Source: CAJKWP01 sp050943075
GTDB lineage: Bacteria > Bacillota > Clostridia > Christensenellales > UBA1242
Length of the DNA: 35,884 nt
Assembly (NCBI GenBank): GCA_050943075.1
Contig: JBMNOM010000006.1
Span: 1 to 35,884 of the forward strand
Direction of reading: 5' to 3'
Both the position numbers and the translations under genes were made by a program. Below, piece by piece: positions 8,949 through 16,698 of this stretch; within the stretch, counting starts at the first letter, position 1, and each line of letters starts with the position of its first letter. The notes below the pieces were generated by a model that did no database searches, had not been told where the DNA came from, and saw nothing but the letters and a program-made list of their open reading frames with translations.

Positions 8949-10316
8949 TTATTTAGCACTTTTTTGTTGTCTTTCAAGTTCTTCAATGTCTGCTTTAATT
9001 TGGTCGATATTCTTTGTTAAGATGTTGTATGAAGTTTCAAGAACTGGATATCTTTCTTCACTGTTTTTAATAACTTCTTCACAGTGTTGAACTGAAAGTC
9101 TAAGCCCTTCAAGCAAGTCTAAATCTTCTTCAAGTTTTTGTGCTTTTTCTGCGTCGATGTCTGCAATGTTGTTAACGCCGTAAAGCAAGATTTTTTGTTT
9201 TGCAACTAAAGCTTCTCTTCTTCTTAATTTCTTTTTGTCTTTTTCAAGTGTTGTTCTTACTTTTCTTAAAGGAATGTATTCTTTTTTAATGTTTCTTAAT
9301 TCTTTTTCATTAAATCTTAATCTTTCTCTAAGTTCTGCAAGGCGTTCTTCATATTCTTCTTCTGTTAAGCCACTAACTTTAACAGCAACTGGTGTTGCAA
9401 CTTTTTCACTCAATTCTTTAAGTTGAGTTTCTGTTGATTGTCTTTCTTTAAGCAATTCTTCAATTTGTTGTCTTAAAAGTTCGTTTTGTCTTGCAAGTTC
9501 TTCTTTAATGTGGTCAATTTCTGGGCTTTGGTCAATTACACGATTTTCGCTTTCTTCATCTTCCACAATGTGTTCTTCTTCAACAATTGGATCTTCTTCA
9601 ACTTCTTCTTCAATTGGATCTTCTTCAAATTCAATGTCAAATTCTTCTTCAGCTGGTTCTTCTTCAAATTTAAGCCCTGATTCAAATTCGCCAAATTTGT
9701 CTTCGTGAGCTGGTTCTTCTTTTTTCAAAATTTCAGGAACAGCTGGAGTTGCAAATGGTTTTGCATCTTCTTCAACATCAAAGTCATCTTCGTCAGACAA
9801 GAAAAGATCTTCAAAGTTAAAGTCATCCAAATCGTCGTCTTCTTCAAATTTTGGAGTTGAAACTGGGAAAACTTTTTCGTTTTCTGCTTTGATTTTTCTT
9901 TCGTTGTAAAGTCTTTCTTCTTCTTTAAGTCTGTTGAAAATTTCTTCTGGTGTTGGTTGTCTTTCTTCAACAACGTTCTTTTCTTCAACATGGGCAAAAA
10001 GTGCTTTTTCTTCTTCCAAAGCTTTTTGCATGTCAACTTCTTTATATGGACTTGTGTATTCCACAACTTTTGGTTTTTCTTCTTTTACTTCGTATGTAAG
10101 TTCTTGTGGTTTAACTCTTTCTTGCACTTGAACAGGTTGTTGTTCAACTTGTTTGTTTTTATCTTTTAATGCACTGCTGCTTGGGTCTAAAACAGACAAT
10201 AACAAATCTCCCAAGAAAAATATTAAAAAACCACCGGCAACAATAATGCCAATAATTGCAAGCACATTTAAAAGCACGCCAGTGAAGTCCATACCTAAAA
10301 GACTGATTGAATTCAT
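8949..10316 (-). CDS. Single-pass membrane protein with acidic linker and long coiled coil
   Basis: The 455-residue protein is not a family I recognise. Residues about 7-40 form a membrane anchor (VLLNVLAIIGIIVAGGFLIFF). Then comes a long, very acidic Glu/Asp/Pro-rich region (about 60-260) with short runs such as EEEVEEDPIVEEEH, and a charged coiled coil to the end (about 265-455). The layout resembles bacterial cell-envelope or division scaffolds such as EzrA- or SepF-associated proteins, but I see no diagnostic motif. The start is ATG 10316 behind AAGGAGTTAATT; upstream in-frame codons lie inside the tmRNA gene and are rejected. It begins 35 bases after the tmRNA 3' end with no terminator between. 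Confidence 0.75.
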   Translation of the reverse strand: MNSISLLGMDFTGVLLNVLAIIGIIVAGGFLIFFLGDLLLSVLDPSSSALKDKNKQVEQQPVQVQERVKPQELTYEVKEEKPKVVEYTSPYKEVDMQKALEEEKALFAHVEEKNVVEERQPTPEEIFNRLKEEERLYNERKIKAENEKVFPVSTPKFEEDDDLDDFNFEDLFLSDEDDFDVEEDAKPFATPAVPEILKKEEPAHEDKFGEFESGLKFEEEPAEEEFDIEFEEDPIEEEVEEDPIVEEEHIVEDEESENRVIDQSPEIDHIKEELARQNELLRQQIEELLKERQSTETQLKELSEKVATPVAVKVSGLTEEEYEERLAELRERLRFNEKELRNIKKEYIPLRKVRTTLEKDKKKLRRREALVAKQKILLYGVNNIADIDAEKAQKLEEDLDLLEGLRLSVQHCEEVIKNSEERYPVLETSYNILTKNIDQIKADIEELERQQKSAK

Positions 10317-10350
10317 AATTAACTCCTTAAAACTTAATCCATTGTTTTTT

Positions 10351-10705
10351 TGGTGGAGACGGTGGGAATTGAACCCACGTCCGAACATGGTTTGAAACGC
10401 TGTTCTACATGTTTAGTTTGTGGTTGAGATTTAACTTAAAATACATTCACAAACAACTTTTTTTAAGCTAGCCCTTTAATTTTTCAAAAGTGTTTTGCAA
10501 GGCTCTGAAACACTTTCAATCTTATCTGTCTGGTGTTTTAAACTTGGGATAAGCACCAAATTTGAAACAACTTGCGTTTTTAAGCTGCAAGCAAGCTTGT
10601 ATTATTATTTGCGTTTAATTTTTCCCAATTTTTAAGGTAGATTTGAGAAACTACCACATGCTGTGCACGCCCCGAACTCACACCCGTCGAAACCGTGTCG
10701 TCCCC
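10351..10705 (-). ncRNA. ssrA: tmRNA (transfer-messenger RNA), tag ANNNTSLLAA
   Basis: Rescues stalled ribosomes with SmpB. The 355-nt minus-strand RNA begins GGGGACGACACGGTTTCGAC and ends with the T-arm and acceptor ACGTGGGTTCAATTCCCACC then GTCTCCACCA. The two ends pair as the tRNA-like domain and CCA is encoded. The tag frame runs 10612-10580: GCA AAT AAT AAT ACA AGC TTG CTT GCA GCT TAA, giving ANNNTSLLAA, with the usual Leu-Ala-Ala degradation end. It starts only two bases after the smpB stop and lies 35 bases before the next gene, so it must be cut out of a longer transcript or have a promoter inside smpB. Confidence 0.97.
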
Positions 10706-10707
10706 AA

Positions 10708-11154
10708 TTAAGAAAGCTTTTTAACCGCTCTATCAATTTCTCGTTTAACACTTTTTTCCGCCATTGTGTCGCGTTTGTCGTAAAGTTTTTTACCTTTCGC
10801 CAAAGCAATTTCAATTTTAACAAGTCCATCAACAAAATACACTTTTGTTGGCACAATTGTTAAATTTTTGGTTTGCTTTTCTTTAATTAAGCGCTGAATT
10901 TGCTTTTTGTGCAATAACAATTTTCTGTTGCGTTTTTCATCAGGCACAAAGCTTGATGCTTTTTCGTATGGTTTAATATATGCATTCTTAAGAAAAATTT
11001 CATCATTTTCAACTTGAACAAAACTTTCATTAATGCTTATTTCACCATCTCTAACGCTTTTAACTTCACTGCCAGTTAAAACAATTCCAGCCTCAAATTT
11101 GTCAAGCAAAAAGTAATTAAACGAGGCTTTTTTATTTGAAGCAATAACTTTCAT
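10708..11154 (-). CDS. smpB: SsrA-binding protein SmpB
   Basis: Binds the tRNA-like domain of tmRNA and places it in the A site of stalled ribosomes. The 148-residue length is normal. Typical motifs are NKKASFNYFLLDKFEAGIVL, TGSEVKSVRDG, NAYIKPYE, RKLLLHKKQI and the C-terminal GKKLYDKRDTMAEKSVKREI, which contacts the decoding centre. The ATG follows GGGAG by eight bases. The stop codon is two bases from the tmRNA 5' end and rnr lies upstream, the classic rnr-smpB-ssrA order of Bacillota. Confidence 0.97.
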   Translation of the reverse strand: MKVIASNKKASFNYFLLDKFEAGIVLTGSEVKSVRDGEISINESFVQVENDEIFLKNAYIKPYEKASSFVPDEKRNRKLLLHKKQIQRLIKEKQTKNLTIVPTKVYFVDGLVKIEIALAKGKKLYDKRDTMAEKSVKREIDRAVKKLS

Positions 11155-11273
11155 TTAGCATTCTCCCTCACATTATAGCATTATTTTTTTAATATTTCAA
11201 CAGGTAATTTAAAAAAAACAACTGTTTTGCCTTAAATTAAAACATAAACAATGAATTTTTTGAACTTTTTTTG

Positions 11274-13370
11274 TCATTTTAAAACAAAATCAATTTTTCT
11301 TTCAAACACATTAACTGCGCTTAAAACAACTTTAACTTTATCGCCAATTCCAAAGGAATGATTTGCACCTTTTAAAATTAAAGATTTTTCAAAATATAAA
11401 TAACTGTCTTTTGGCAAAGTTTCCACTCTAACAAGCCCTTCAACTGTGGATTCAAGTTCAACAAAGAAACCAAAGTTGTTAACGCTTGTGATAATGCCAT
11501 CAAACTCTTGCCCAACTTTATCTTTCATAAACTCACATTTTTTAAGGTCGTCAATTGCTCTTTCCGCCTCGTCTGCCCCTCTTTCCCTAATGCTTGAAGT
11601 TTCTGACGCTTCAAACACAAAGTTTTTTAACGCTGGCTCAAAATTTTTGTTGTGAAGTTTGTCTTTAATTATTCTGTGAATAACCAAATCTGGATATCTT
11701 CTTATTGGCGAAGTAAAATGGCAATAAAACTCAAGCGCAAGCCCAAAATGCCCCACGCACTCGTCTTTGTAAACAGCTTTTTGAAGTGAGCGCAAAACAA
11801 CTTTGTTTAAAGTTTCTTCCGCACTCTTGCCGTCAAGTTGTTTTAAAATGTCCGCGTAATAAAGTGGTGTTATAACTTTTGGCACTTTTGGCATGTTTAC
11901 ATCAAAGTTTTTCAAAAAATCTAAAAGAGCTTGTGTTTTTTCAAGTGTTGGCGCTTCATGAATGCGGTAAACAAATGGCACTTTAAGAGAATGAAAATGT
12001 TTTGCAACAACTTCATTTGCAAGAATCATAAAACTTTCAATAAGTTTATGCGCGTCATTTCTTTCGCGCTTTTTAATGTCAACAACTTTATTGTTTTCAT
12101 CAATCACAAAATATGGCTCGGCTAAATCAAGGTCAAGCTCGCCAAGTGACTGGCGTTTGTTTTTCAAAATTTTTGCAAGGTCGTTCATTTTTTGCAAAGT
12201 TTTTAAAAATTGTGATGCTTTTGTTTGTTTGCCGCACAAAGCGTCAAAAACTTCGTTGTATGTCAGCCTTGCTTTGCTTTTAATCACGCTTTCGCAAATG
12301 TCATAGTTTTCCACTTTGCCATTAGAGTTAATTTCAGCAAAAACAGAAATGGTGAGCCTTTCAACATTTTCTTTAAGTGAGCAAATGTCGTTTGATAAGC
12401 CTTCTGGCAACATTGGAAACACTTTTGTTGGAAAATAAACACTTGTACCTCTTAAATATGCTTCTTGGTCAATCACACTGTCTTTTGCAACATAATGTCC
12501 AACGTCCGCAATGTGCACACCCAAATAATAGTTTCCGTTTGGCAACATTTTTAATGAAACAGCGTCGTCAAAGTCACGCGCGTCTTCGCCATCAATTGTG
12601 AAAGTTTCTTCCTCTCGCAAATCTTTTCTTCCCGCCAAGTCTTTTTCCTTCACACCGCGTTTTGCTTGTTTTTCTGCACTTTCAATTACTTCTTCTGGAA
12701 AAGTTTCATAAATATTAAACTCACGAAGTATGCTTTTTTCAAGCACAAAAGAGTCGTCATTTGCGCCCAAAATTTCCACAATTTCGCCTGCAAATTGTTC
12801 GCGAAGTGAAGTTGGTTGCTTAATTAACTTGCAAACAACTTTTTGCCCAGGAACAGCACCAAGTGAATTTGATTTTGAAATTCTTATATATTTTGAAATT
12901 TTTGGATTATCTGCTTTAAAAATCATTTCATTTTTGTAATACATCACTTCGCCAACAAGTGTTGAGTTTGCTCTTTTTAAAACTTTAACAACTTCGGCTT
13001 CTGTGGATTCCATTGTTGCAGAAATCACTCTAATTAAAACAGTGTCGCCATTAAGCGCATTTTTTGTTTTCTTTGGTGGAATGAAAAAGTCTGGCAACTC
13101 TGGAACTGTGCAAAACAAATATGCTTGTTTTGTTCCAACGATTTTGCCTTCCAACAATTGTTGTTTGTCCTTATTGTTTGAAGTGTTCTTTGCATTGCGT
13201 TTTGATGTGGATTTCCCACCAGACTTTGCACCAGAACTTGCACTGGACTTTGCAGATTGTTTTGCGCCTGAAGTGCCATTATATTTGCCATTGTTTTTTC
13301 TTTTGTTTGGCTTTTGTTCAGAAATATCTGAAAAAAATTGTTTGAAGTTTTTGTTTGTTTTTTTGCTCAT
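11274..13370 (-). CDS. rnr: Ribonuclease R (RNB-family 3'-5' exoribonuclease)
   Basis: Processive 3'-5' exonuclease that degrades structured RNA and, with tmRNA-SmpB, the faulty mRNAs of stalled ribosomes. The 698-residue protein has cold-shock domains from about residue 72, the RNB catalytic core with Asp residues in DGEDARDFDDAVSL, HFTSPIRRYPDLVIHR, and a C-terminal S1 domain (FDGIITSVNNFGFFVEL). Residues 1-70 are a low-complexity basic Ser/Gly/Lys/Asn linker in place of the usual winged-helix start, perhaps an RNA- or ribosome-contact tail. It lies 119 bases upstream of smpB. Two TATAAT-like boxes precede it (13401-13414). Confidence 0.95.
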   Translation of the reverse strand: MSKKTNKNFKQFFSDISEQKPNKRKNNGKYNGTSGAKQSAKSSASSGAKSGGKSTSKRNAKNTSNNKDKQQLLEGKIVGTKQAYLFCTVPELPDFFIPPKKTKNALNGDTVLIRVISATMESTEAEVVKVLKRANSTLVGEVMYYKNEMIFKADNPKISKYIRISKSNSLGAVPGQKVVCKLIKQPTSLREQFAGEIVEILGANDDSFVLEKSILREFNIYETFPEEVIESAEKQAKRGVKEKDLAGRKDLREEETFTIDGEDARDFDDAVSLKMLPNGNYYLGVHIADVGHYVAKDSVIDQEAYLRGTSVYFPTKVFPMLPEGLSNDICSLKENVERLTISVFAEINSNGKVENYDICESVIKSKARLTYNEVFDALCGKQTKASQFLKTLQKMNDLAKILKNKRQSLGELDLDLAEPYFVIDENNKVVDIKKRERNDAHKLIESFMILANEVVAKHFHSLKVPFVYRIHEAPTLEKTQALLDFLKNFDVNMPKVPKVITPLYYADILKQLDGKSAEETLNKVVLRSLQKAVYKDECVGHFGLALEFYCHFTSPIRRYPDLVIHRIIKDKLHNKNFEPALKNFVFEASETSSIRERGADEAERAIDDLKKCEFMKDKVGQEFDGIITSVNNFGFFVELESTVEGLVRVETLPKDSYLYFEKSLILKGANHSFGIGDKVKVVLSAVNVFERKIDFVLK

Positions 13371-13498
13371 TATCCACTCTTTTTAATGTTATTTAATTTT
13401 ATTATATCATTATATTGAAAAATCCTTATATTTTTTTTGCTTTTATTTTTAATTTTGAAATGTTTTAAAATAAAAATTAAAGCCATTGTAAAAAAGAA

Positions 13499-13525
13499 AA
13501 AATCTTCAACATAATTGAAGATTTT
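13499..13525 (-). terminator. Terminator of the secG unit
   Basis: An 11-bp perfect stem, AAAATCTTCAA with TTGAAGATTTT, around a CATAA loop lies 19 bases past the secG stop. On the minus strand it is followed by a T-rich run. It separates secG from rnr. Confidence 0.8.
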
Positions 13526-13544
13526 CTTCTGTTTTTATTTTTGT

Positions 13545-13856
13545 TTAAATTGCAGTTTTGTTGATTAACAAACTTACTAAATATAACACAATGGAACCAA
13601 TGATGATTGCAGCTGAAATGATTGTAATTTTTTTAAGTCTGCCGTCTTTTGTGTCACCCTTGTTTTCGGAATAATAGCTTTCTCTTGTTCCTGAAATCAC
13701 ATTTGTGCCACCTGTGGAATCATCAGATTGCAAAAGCACAGCAATGATTAAAACAATTGCACAAATGAAAATAAGTGCAAAAAGCACAATTCTTAAAATT
13801 GGAAAAAATGTGGTGATAAAGTCAGATTGAATTCCGTCGTTTAATAAAAATGTCAT
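13545..13856 (-). CDS. secG: Protein translocase subunit SecG
   Basis: Small non-essential subunit of the SecYEG membrane channel. The 103-residue protein has two membrane segments (about 20-42 and 78-98). The family loop between them starts VLLQSDDSTGG and is followed by a Ser/Gly-rich segment. A longer N-terminal stretch than in Bacillus SecG (about 18 residues) precedes the first segment. It is 12 bases after the small membrane protein gene, with AAAAGGAG before the ATG. secG beside rnr and smpB is a typical Bacillota arrangement. Confidence 0.9.
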   Translation of the reverse strand: MTFLLNDGIQSDFITTFFPILRIVLFALIFICAIVLIIAVLLQSDDSTGGTNVISGTRESYYSENKGDTKDGRLKKITIISAAIIIGSIVLYLVSLLINKTAI

Positions 13857-13868
13857 TTTTCTCTCCTT

Positions 13869-14111
13869 TTATGAAGCACGCATGATTAACATGAAAACTA
13901 AAAGCAACAAAGTTAAAATTGCAATTATTGATGGCAAAGCAATGTTTTTTTTGATTGTGTTAACATTGAAAGTGTTTTTAACAATAAACCTAAAAATCAC
14001 TAAAACCAAAAGAGCCATAAGCCCCACAATCGCAATGAAAGCAATGCTTTCCATATCTCGAATGAACCTTTTAATTTCTAAAAGCCAAACATTTGCAAGT
14101 AAATAACGCAT
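13869..14111 (-). CDS. Small two-pass membrane protein upstream of secG
   Basis: This 80-residue protein is not recognised. It has two hydrophobic helices (about 22-43 and 57-77) joined by a short polar loop (KNTFNVNTIKKN), and a basic N-terminus (EIKRFIRD). AAGGAG stands nine bases before ATG 14111. It is 12 bases from secG and clearly shares its mRNA, so a role at the membrane or with the Sec channel is possible but unproven. Confidence 0.7.
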   Translation of the reverse strand: MRYLLANVWLLEIKRFIRDMESIAFIAIVGLMALLVLVIFRFIVKNTFNVNTIKKNIALPSIIAILTLLLLVFMLIMRAS

Positions 14112-14166
14112 AACATTCTCCTTAGAATTAAACAGCCTGCATTCAAGTTTTCATAAATACATTGTT

Positions 14167-14196
14167 AATATATATCACATAAACTCAAAATTACAA
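14167..14196 (-). promoter_or_regulatory. Candidate promoter of the secG unit
   Basis: On the minus strand TTGTAA (14196-14191), 18 bases, then TATATT (14172-14167), about 55 bases upstream of the small membrane protein start. The remainder of 14112-14355 shows only AT-rich sequence and a direct repeat AACCTTTAAA (14321-14330, 14343-14352). Confidence 0.4.
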
Positions 14197-14355
14197 ACTA
14201 TTTTTCTTAATTTTGTTTATTTTTTTGTTTGTTTGAAAAAAAAACTTTGTTTTTCTTTAGTTTAAGATTATCAAAATTAATTTTAAATGTCAATAATAAT
14301 CAATTTTTTAATGCAAAAAAAACCTTTAAATTACGCAACCCAAACCTTTAAAAAC

Positions 14356-15675
14356 TTAAAATTTGTTAAAAGACTTGCCGCCTTTAAAAACACACTTTTC
14401 TCCAAGGGTATTTTCAATGTTTAAAAGCCTGTTATATTTTGCAATTCTGTCTGTGCGGCTTAATGATCCTGTTTTAATTTGTCCCGCCGCCGTGGCAACT
14501 GCCAAGTCTGCAATTGTTGTGTCTTCTGTTTCCCCACTTCTGTGTGAAATAACAGCAGTATATCCAGAAATTTGAGCCATGGAAATTGCTTGTAATGTTT
14601 GTGTCAATGTGCCAATTTGATTCACTTTAACCAAAATTGAGTTGCAAAGGTTTTTCTCAATGCCTGCTTCAAGCCTTTGTGTGTTTGTCACAAAGAAGTC
14701 ATCCCCAACAAGTTGAATTTTGTCGCCAAGTGCTTTTGTTAATTCCCCATAACCTTCCCAGTCGTCTTGGTCAAGCCCATCTTCAATTGAAATGATTGGA
14801 AACTCTTCCACAAGTTCTTTGTAAAACTCAACCATTTGTGAAGTTGTGAGCCTCTTGCCCTCTCCTTCAAGGTTATAAAGTTTTGTTTCTTTATCGTAAA
14901 ATTCACTTGCTGCAACGTCAAGAGCAAAAAACACATCTTGTTTTGGCTTATATCCTGCTTTTTCTGTTGCAAGCATAATTAATCTTAACGCTTCTGAATT
15001 TGTTTTTAAGTTTGGAGCAAAGCCACCTTCGTCGCCCACACTTGTTATTAAACCTTTATCTTTAAGCACTTGTTTTAAGGCGTGGAAAATTTCTGCACCC
15101 ATTCTTAAGGCTTCTTTAAAACTTGTTGCGCTTGCTGGCACAATCATAAATTCTTGAAAGTCAAGTGAGTTGTCTGCATGCGCGCCACCATTAATCACAT
15201 TATACATTGGGGTTGGCAAAACAAATTTTTCTTGTTTTTGCATTCCGCAAATTTTGTAATATTGACCTGCCAAATATTCATAAAGGGCAACACCTTTTTC
15301 CGCACTGGCAGCGTGAGCCACAGCAAGCGAAACACCCAGAATTGCATTTGCACCAAGACGCGCTTTGTTTTCTGTGCCGTCAAGCTCGCACAAAAATTCG
15401 TCAAGTTTAAATTGATCAAAAACATCAAACTTGTCTTCAACTGCTTTTGCAATAATTTCATTCACATTAGCAACTGCTTTTAAAACACCTTTGCCAAGGT
15501 ATCTTGATTTATCTTTATCTCGCAATTCAATGGCTTCATAATCACCAGTGGACGCACCACTTGGCACAATTGCCTTGCCATAAAAACCTTTTTTTGTTGT
15601 CACTTCAACTTGAACAGTTGGATTGCCTCTGGAATCTAAAACTTCAAGCGCTTTAATTGTTTTAATTTTTGACAT
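14356..15675 (-). CDS. eno: Enolase (phosphopyruvate hydratase)
   Basis: Glycolytic enzyme converting 2-phosphoglycerate to phosphoenolpyruvate. The 439-residue protein shows ALEVLDSRGNPTVQVEV at the start, the SGASTG loop, SVGDEGGFAPN, the Mg ligands in FALDVAASEFY, SIEDGLDQDDW and VGDDFFVTN, the catalytic Lys in ILVKVNQIGTLTQT, and SHRSGETEDTTIADLAVA. The start is ATG 15675 behind AAAAAGGAGATTAAA; an upstream in-frame extension has no family match. A TATACT -10 and a perfect palindrome lie just upstream. Confidence 0.97.
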   Translation of the reverse strand: MSKIKTIKALEVLDSRGNPTVQVEVTTKKGFYGKAIVPSGASTGDYEAIELRDKDKSRYLGKGVLKAVANVNEIIAKAVEDKFDVFDQFKLDEFLCELDGTENKARLGANAILGVSLAVAHAASAEKGVALYEYLAGQYYKICGMQKQEKFVLPTPMYNVINGGAHADNSLDFQEFMIVPASATSFKEALRMGAEIFHALKQVLKDKGLITSVGDEGGFAPNLKTNSEALRLIMLATEKAGYKPKQDVFFALDVAASEFYDKETKLYNLEGEGKRLTTSQMVEFYKELVEEFPIISIEDGLDQDDWEGYGELTKALGDKIQLVGDDFFVTNTQRLEAGIEKNLCNSILVKVNQIGTLTQTLQAISMAQISGYTAVISHRSGETEDTTIADLAVATAAGQIKTGSLSRTDRIAKYNRLLNIENTLGEKCVFKGGKSFNKF

Positions 15676-15696
15676 TTTAATCTCCTTTTTGATAGT

Positions 15697-15717
15697 AGTA
15701 TAGCACTTTAAAAGTGC
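15697..15717 (-). promoter_or_regulatory. eno promoter -10 with adjacent 15-bp palindromic operator
   Basis: A TATACT -10 (15702-15697, minus strand) is abutted upstream by the perfect 7-1-7 palindrome GCACTTTAAAAGTGC at 15703-15717, which fills the spacer where RNA polymerase sits. The -35 (TTTTTA) is poor, so the site may bind a regulator. It does not match the Rex or CcpA consensus. Confidence 0.5.
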
Positions 15718-15809
15718 ATTAAAAAATGAATAACACCCCAAAAAAATATTTATTAAAAAATCAAACGCCAAAAATGCAAGGTTTTGACAAAATTTGCACA
15801 AAATAAATT

Positions 15810-15998
15810 ATGACTTATTACAACTATCACGCAAAAGTTAAAGAAAAACTTTTAAGCGGTCAACTGAAAACTTTTAAAATTGTGGATGAATATAACACAA
15901 TTAAACCAGCAATGCTGCTTGAGTTTAACGACGGCAAAATTTACCCAATTAGAGAGCACATGTGGGAACATTATTTTGACATTATCAATAAATTGTAA
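15810..15998 (+). CDS. Small protein of unknown function (62 aa)
   Basis: Not a family I can name. It is a compact, soluble, aromatic-rich protein (start MTYYNYHAKVKEKLLSG, end YPIREHMWEHYFDIINKL) with no Cys, membrane segment or low-complexity tract, and with codon use like its neighbours, which supports a real gene. The PIREHxWExY pattern looks like a conserved small-protein motif. There is no Shine-Dalgarno sequence before ATG 15810, and a TTGACA lies at 15784-15789, so it may be leaderless or the start may differ. It stands alone between divergent eno and convergent GNAT genes. Confidence 0.6.
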   Translation: MTYYNYHAKVKEKLLSGQLKTFKIVDEYNTIKPAMLLEFNDGKIYPIREHMWEHYFDIINKL

Positions 15999-16056
15999 TT
16001 GTTTTTTTCTTAATATGACTTTGCAGTTTACTTGCATTTGCAATGCTATTTTTCAC

Positions 16057-16082
16057 AAAAAAAATACACACGCAAGGTGTGT
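16057..16082. terminator. Terminator between the 62-aa gene and the GNAT gene
   Basis: ACACAC (16066-16071) pairs with GTGTGT (16077-16082) around GCAAG. Eight A residues on the left give a T-run for the leftward GNAT gene, and CTTTTAATTTTTT on the right could serve the rightward gene. Confidence 0.6.
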
Positions 16083-16096
16083 CTTTTAATTTTTTA

Positions 16097-16561
16097 TTAT
16101 TTTGTTTTTTTCATAAGCAACAAGTTAACTGGTGTGTCGTGATAGCGTTTTTTAAATTTGGCAAATGGTTTAAACCCCACGCGAGAATGAATTAAAATTG
16201 CAGGAGTGTTCATTTCTTCCATAACTGAATAAACTGGTCTGCCAGCAAATTTTTTAACCGTGTAATCCATCAAAAGTGATGCAACCCCCTTGCCTTCAAA
16301 CGCTTTTTTAACTGCAAAGTGCCATATATAAACTGCGTTTTTTTCAACTTCAAATTTTGCGGCAATGCCTTCTTTTTCCATAAAGTTGCTGTAAGGATAA
16401 ATTGCAATATAGCCAACTGGAATGTTGTTAAACAAACAAACAAATTTAAGGAAGCTGTCATCAATTAAACAAGTTTTATCAAAAACATTACGCTCTTGAT
16501 TTTCCTCAAAAATTTTTTCCAAATCAGCCAGAAATACATTTTCCTTAATGACGAAATCCAT
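16097..16561 (-). CDS. GNAT-family N-acetyltransferase
   Basis: Acetyl-CoA-dependent acyltransferase of unknown substrate, 154 residues. The acetyl-CoA-binding motif A is visible as IWHFAVKKAFEGKGVASLLMDYTVK (about 91-115; R/Q-x-x-G-x-G/A as FEGKGVAS), followed by motif B with MNTPAILIHSRVGFKPFAKFKKRYH, where the V-G-F turn is typical. The start is ATG 16561 behind AGGGTGG. It has its own promoter and is divergent from the glycosyltransferase gene. Confidence 0.88.
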   Translation of the reverse strand: MDFVIKENVFLADLEKIFEENQERNVFDKTCLIDDSFLKFVCLFNNIPVGYIAIYPYSNFMEKEGIAAKFEVEKNAVYIWHFAVKKAFEGKGVASLLMDYTVKKFAGRPVYSVMEEMNTPAILIHSRVGFKPFAKFKKRYHDTPVNLLLMKKTK

Positions 16562-16581
16562 TGTTTTCCACCCTTTTTTTA

Positions 16582-16610
16582 AGTATATCATTATTTTTGC
16601 TTTTTTTCAA
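16582..16610 (-). promoter_or_regulatory. Promoter of the GNAT gene
   Basis: On the minus strand TTGAAA (16610-16605), a 17-base spacer, then TATACT (16587-16582), about 20 bases before the start codon. Close to the SigA consensus. Confidence 0.65.
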
Positions 16611-16698
16611 GTATATACACCATTTTAGTAGTATTTTACCGCATGAAAAAAATATTTGTGTCAAAATTAGCCTTAAAACCATAAATTATAGCATTATG

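Noticed and set aside
10317..10388. Longer N-terminus of the acidic coiled-coil protein
   Set aside because: The extension lies within the tmRNA T-arm and acceptor; ATG 10316 has a strong AAGGAG site and begins at the membrane segment.
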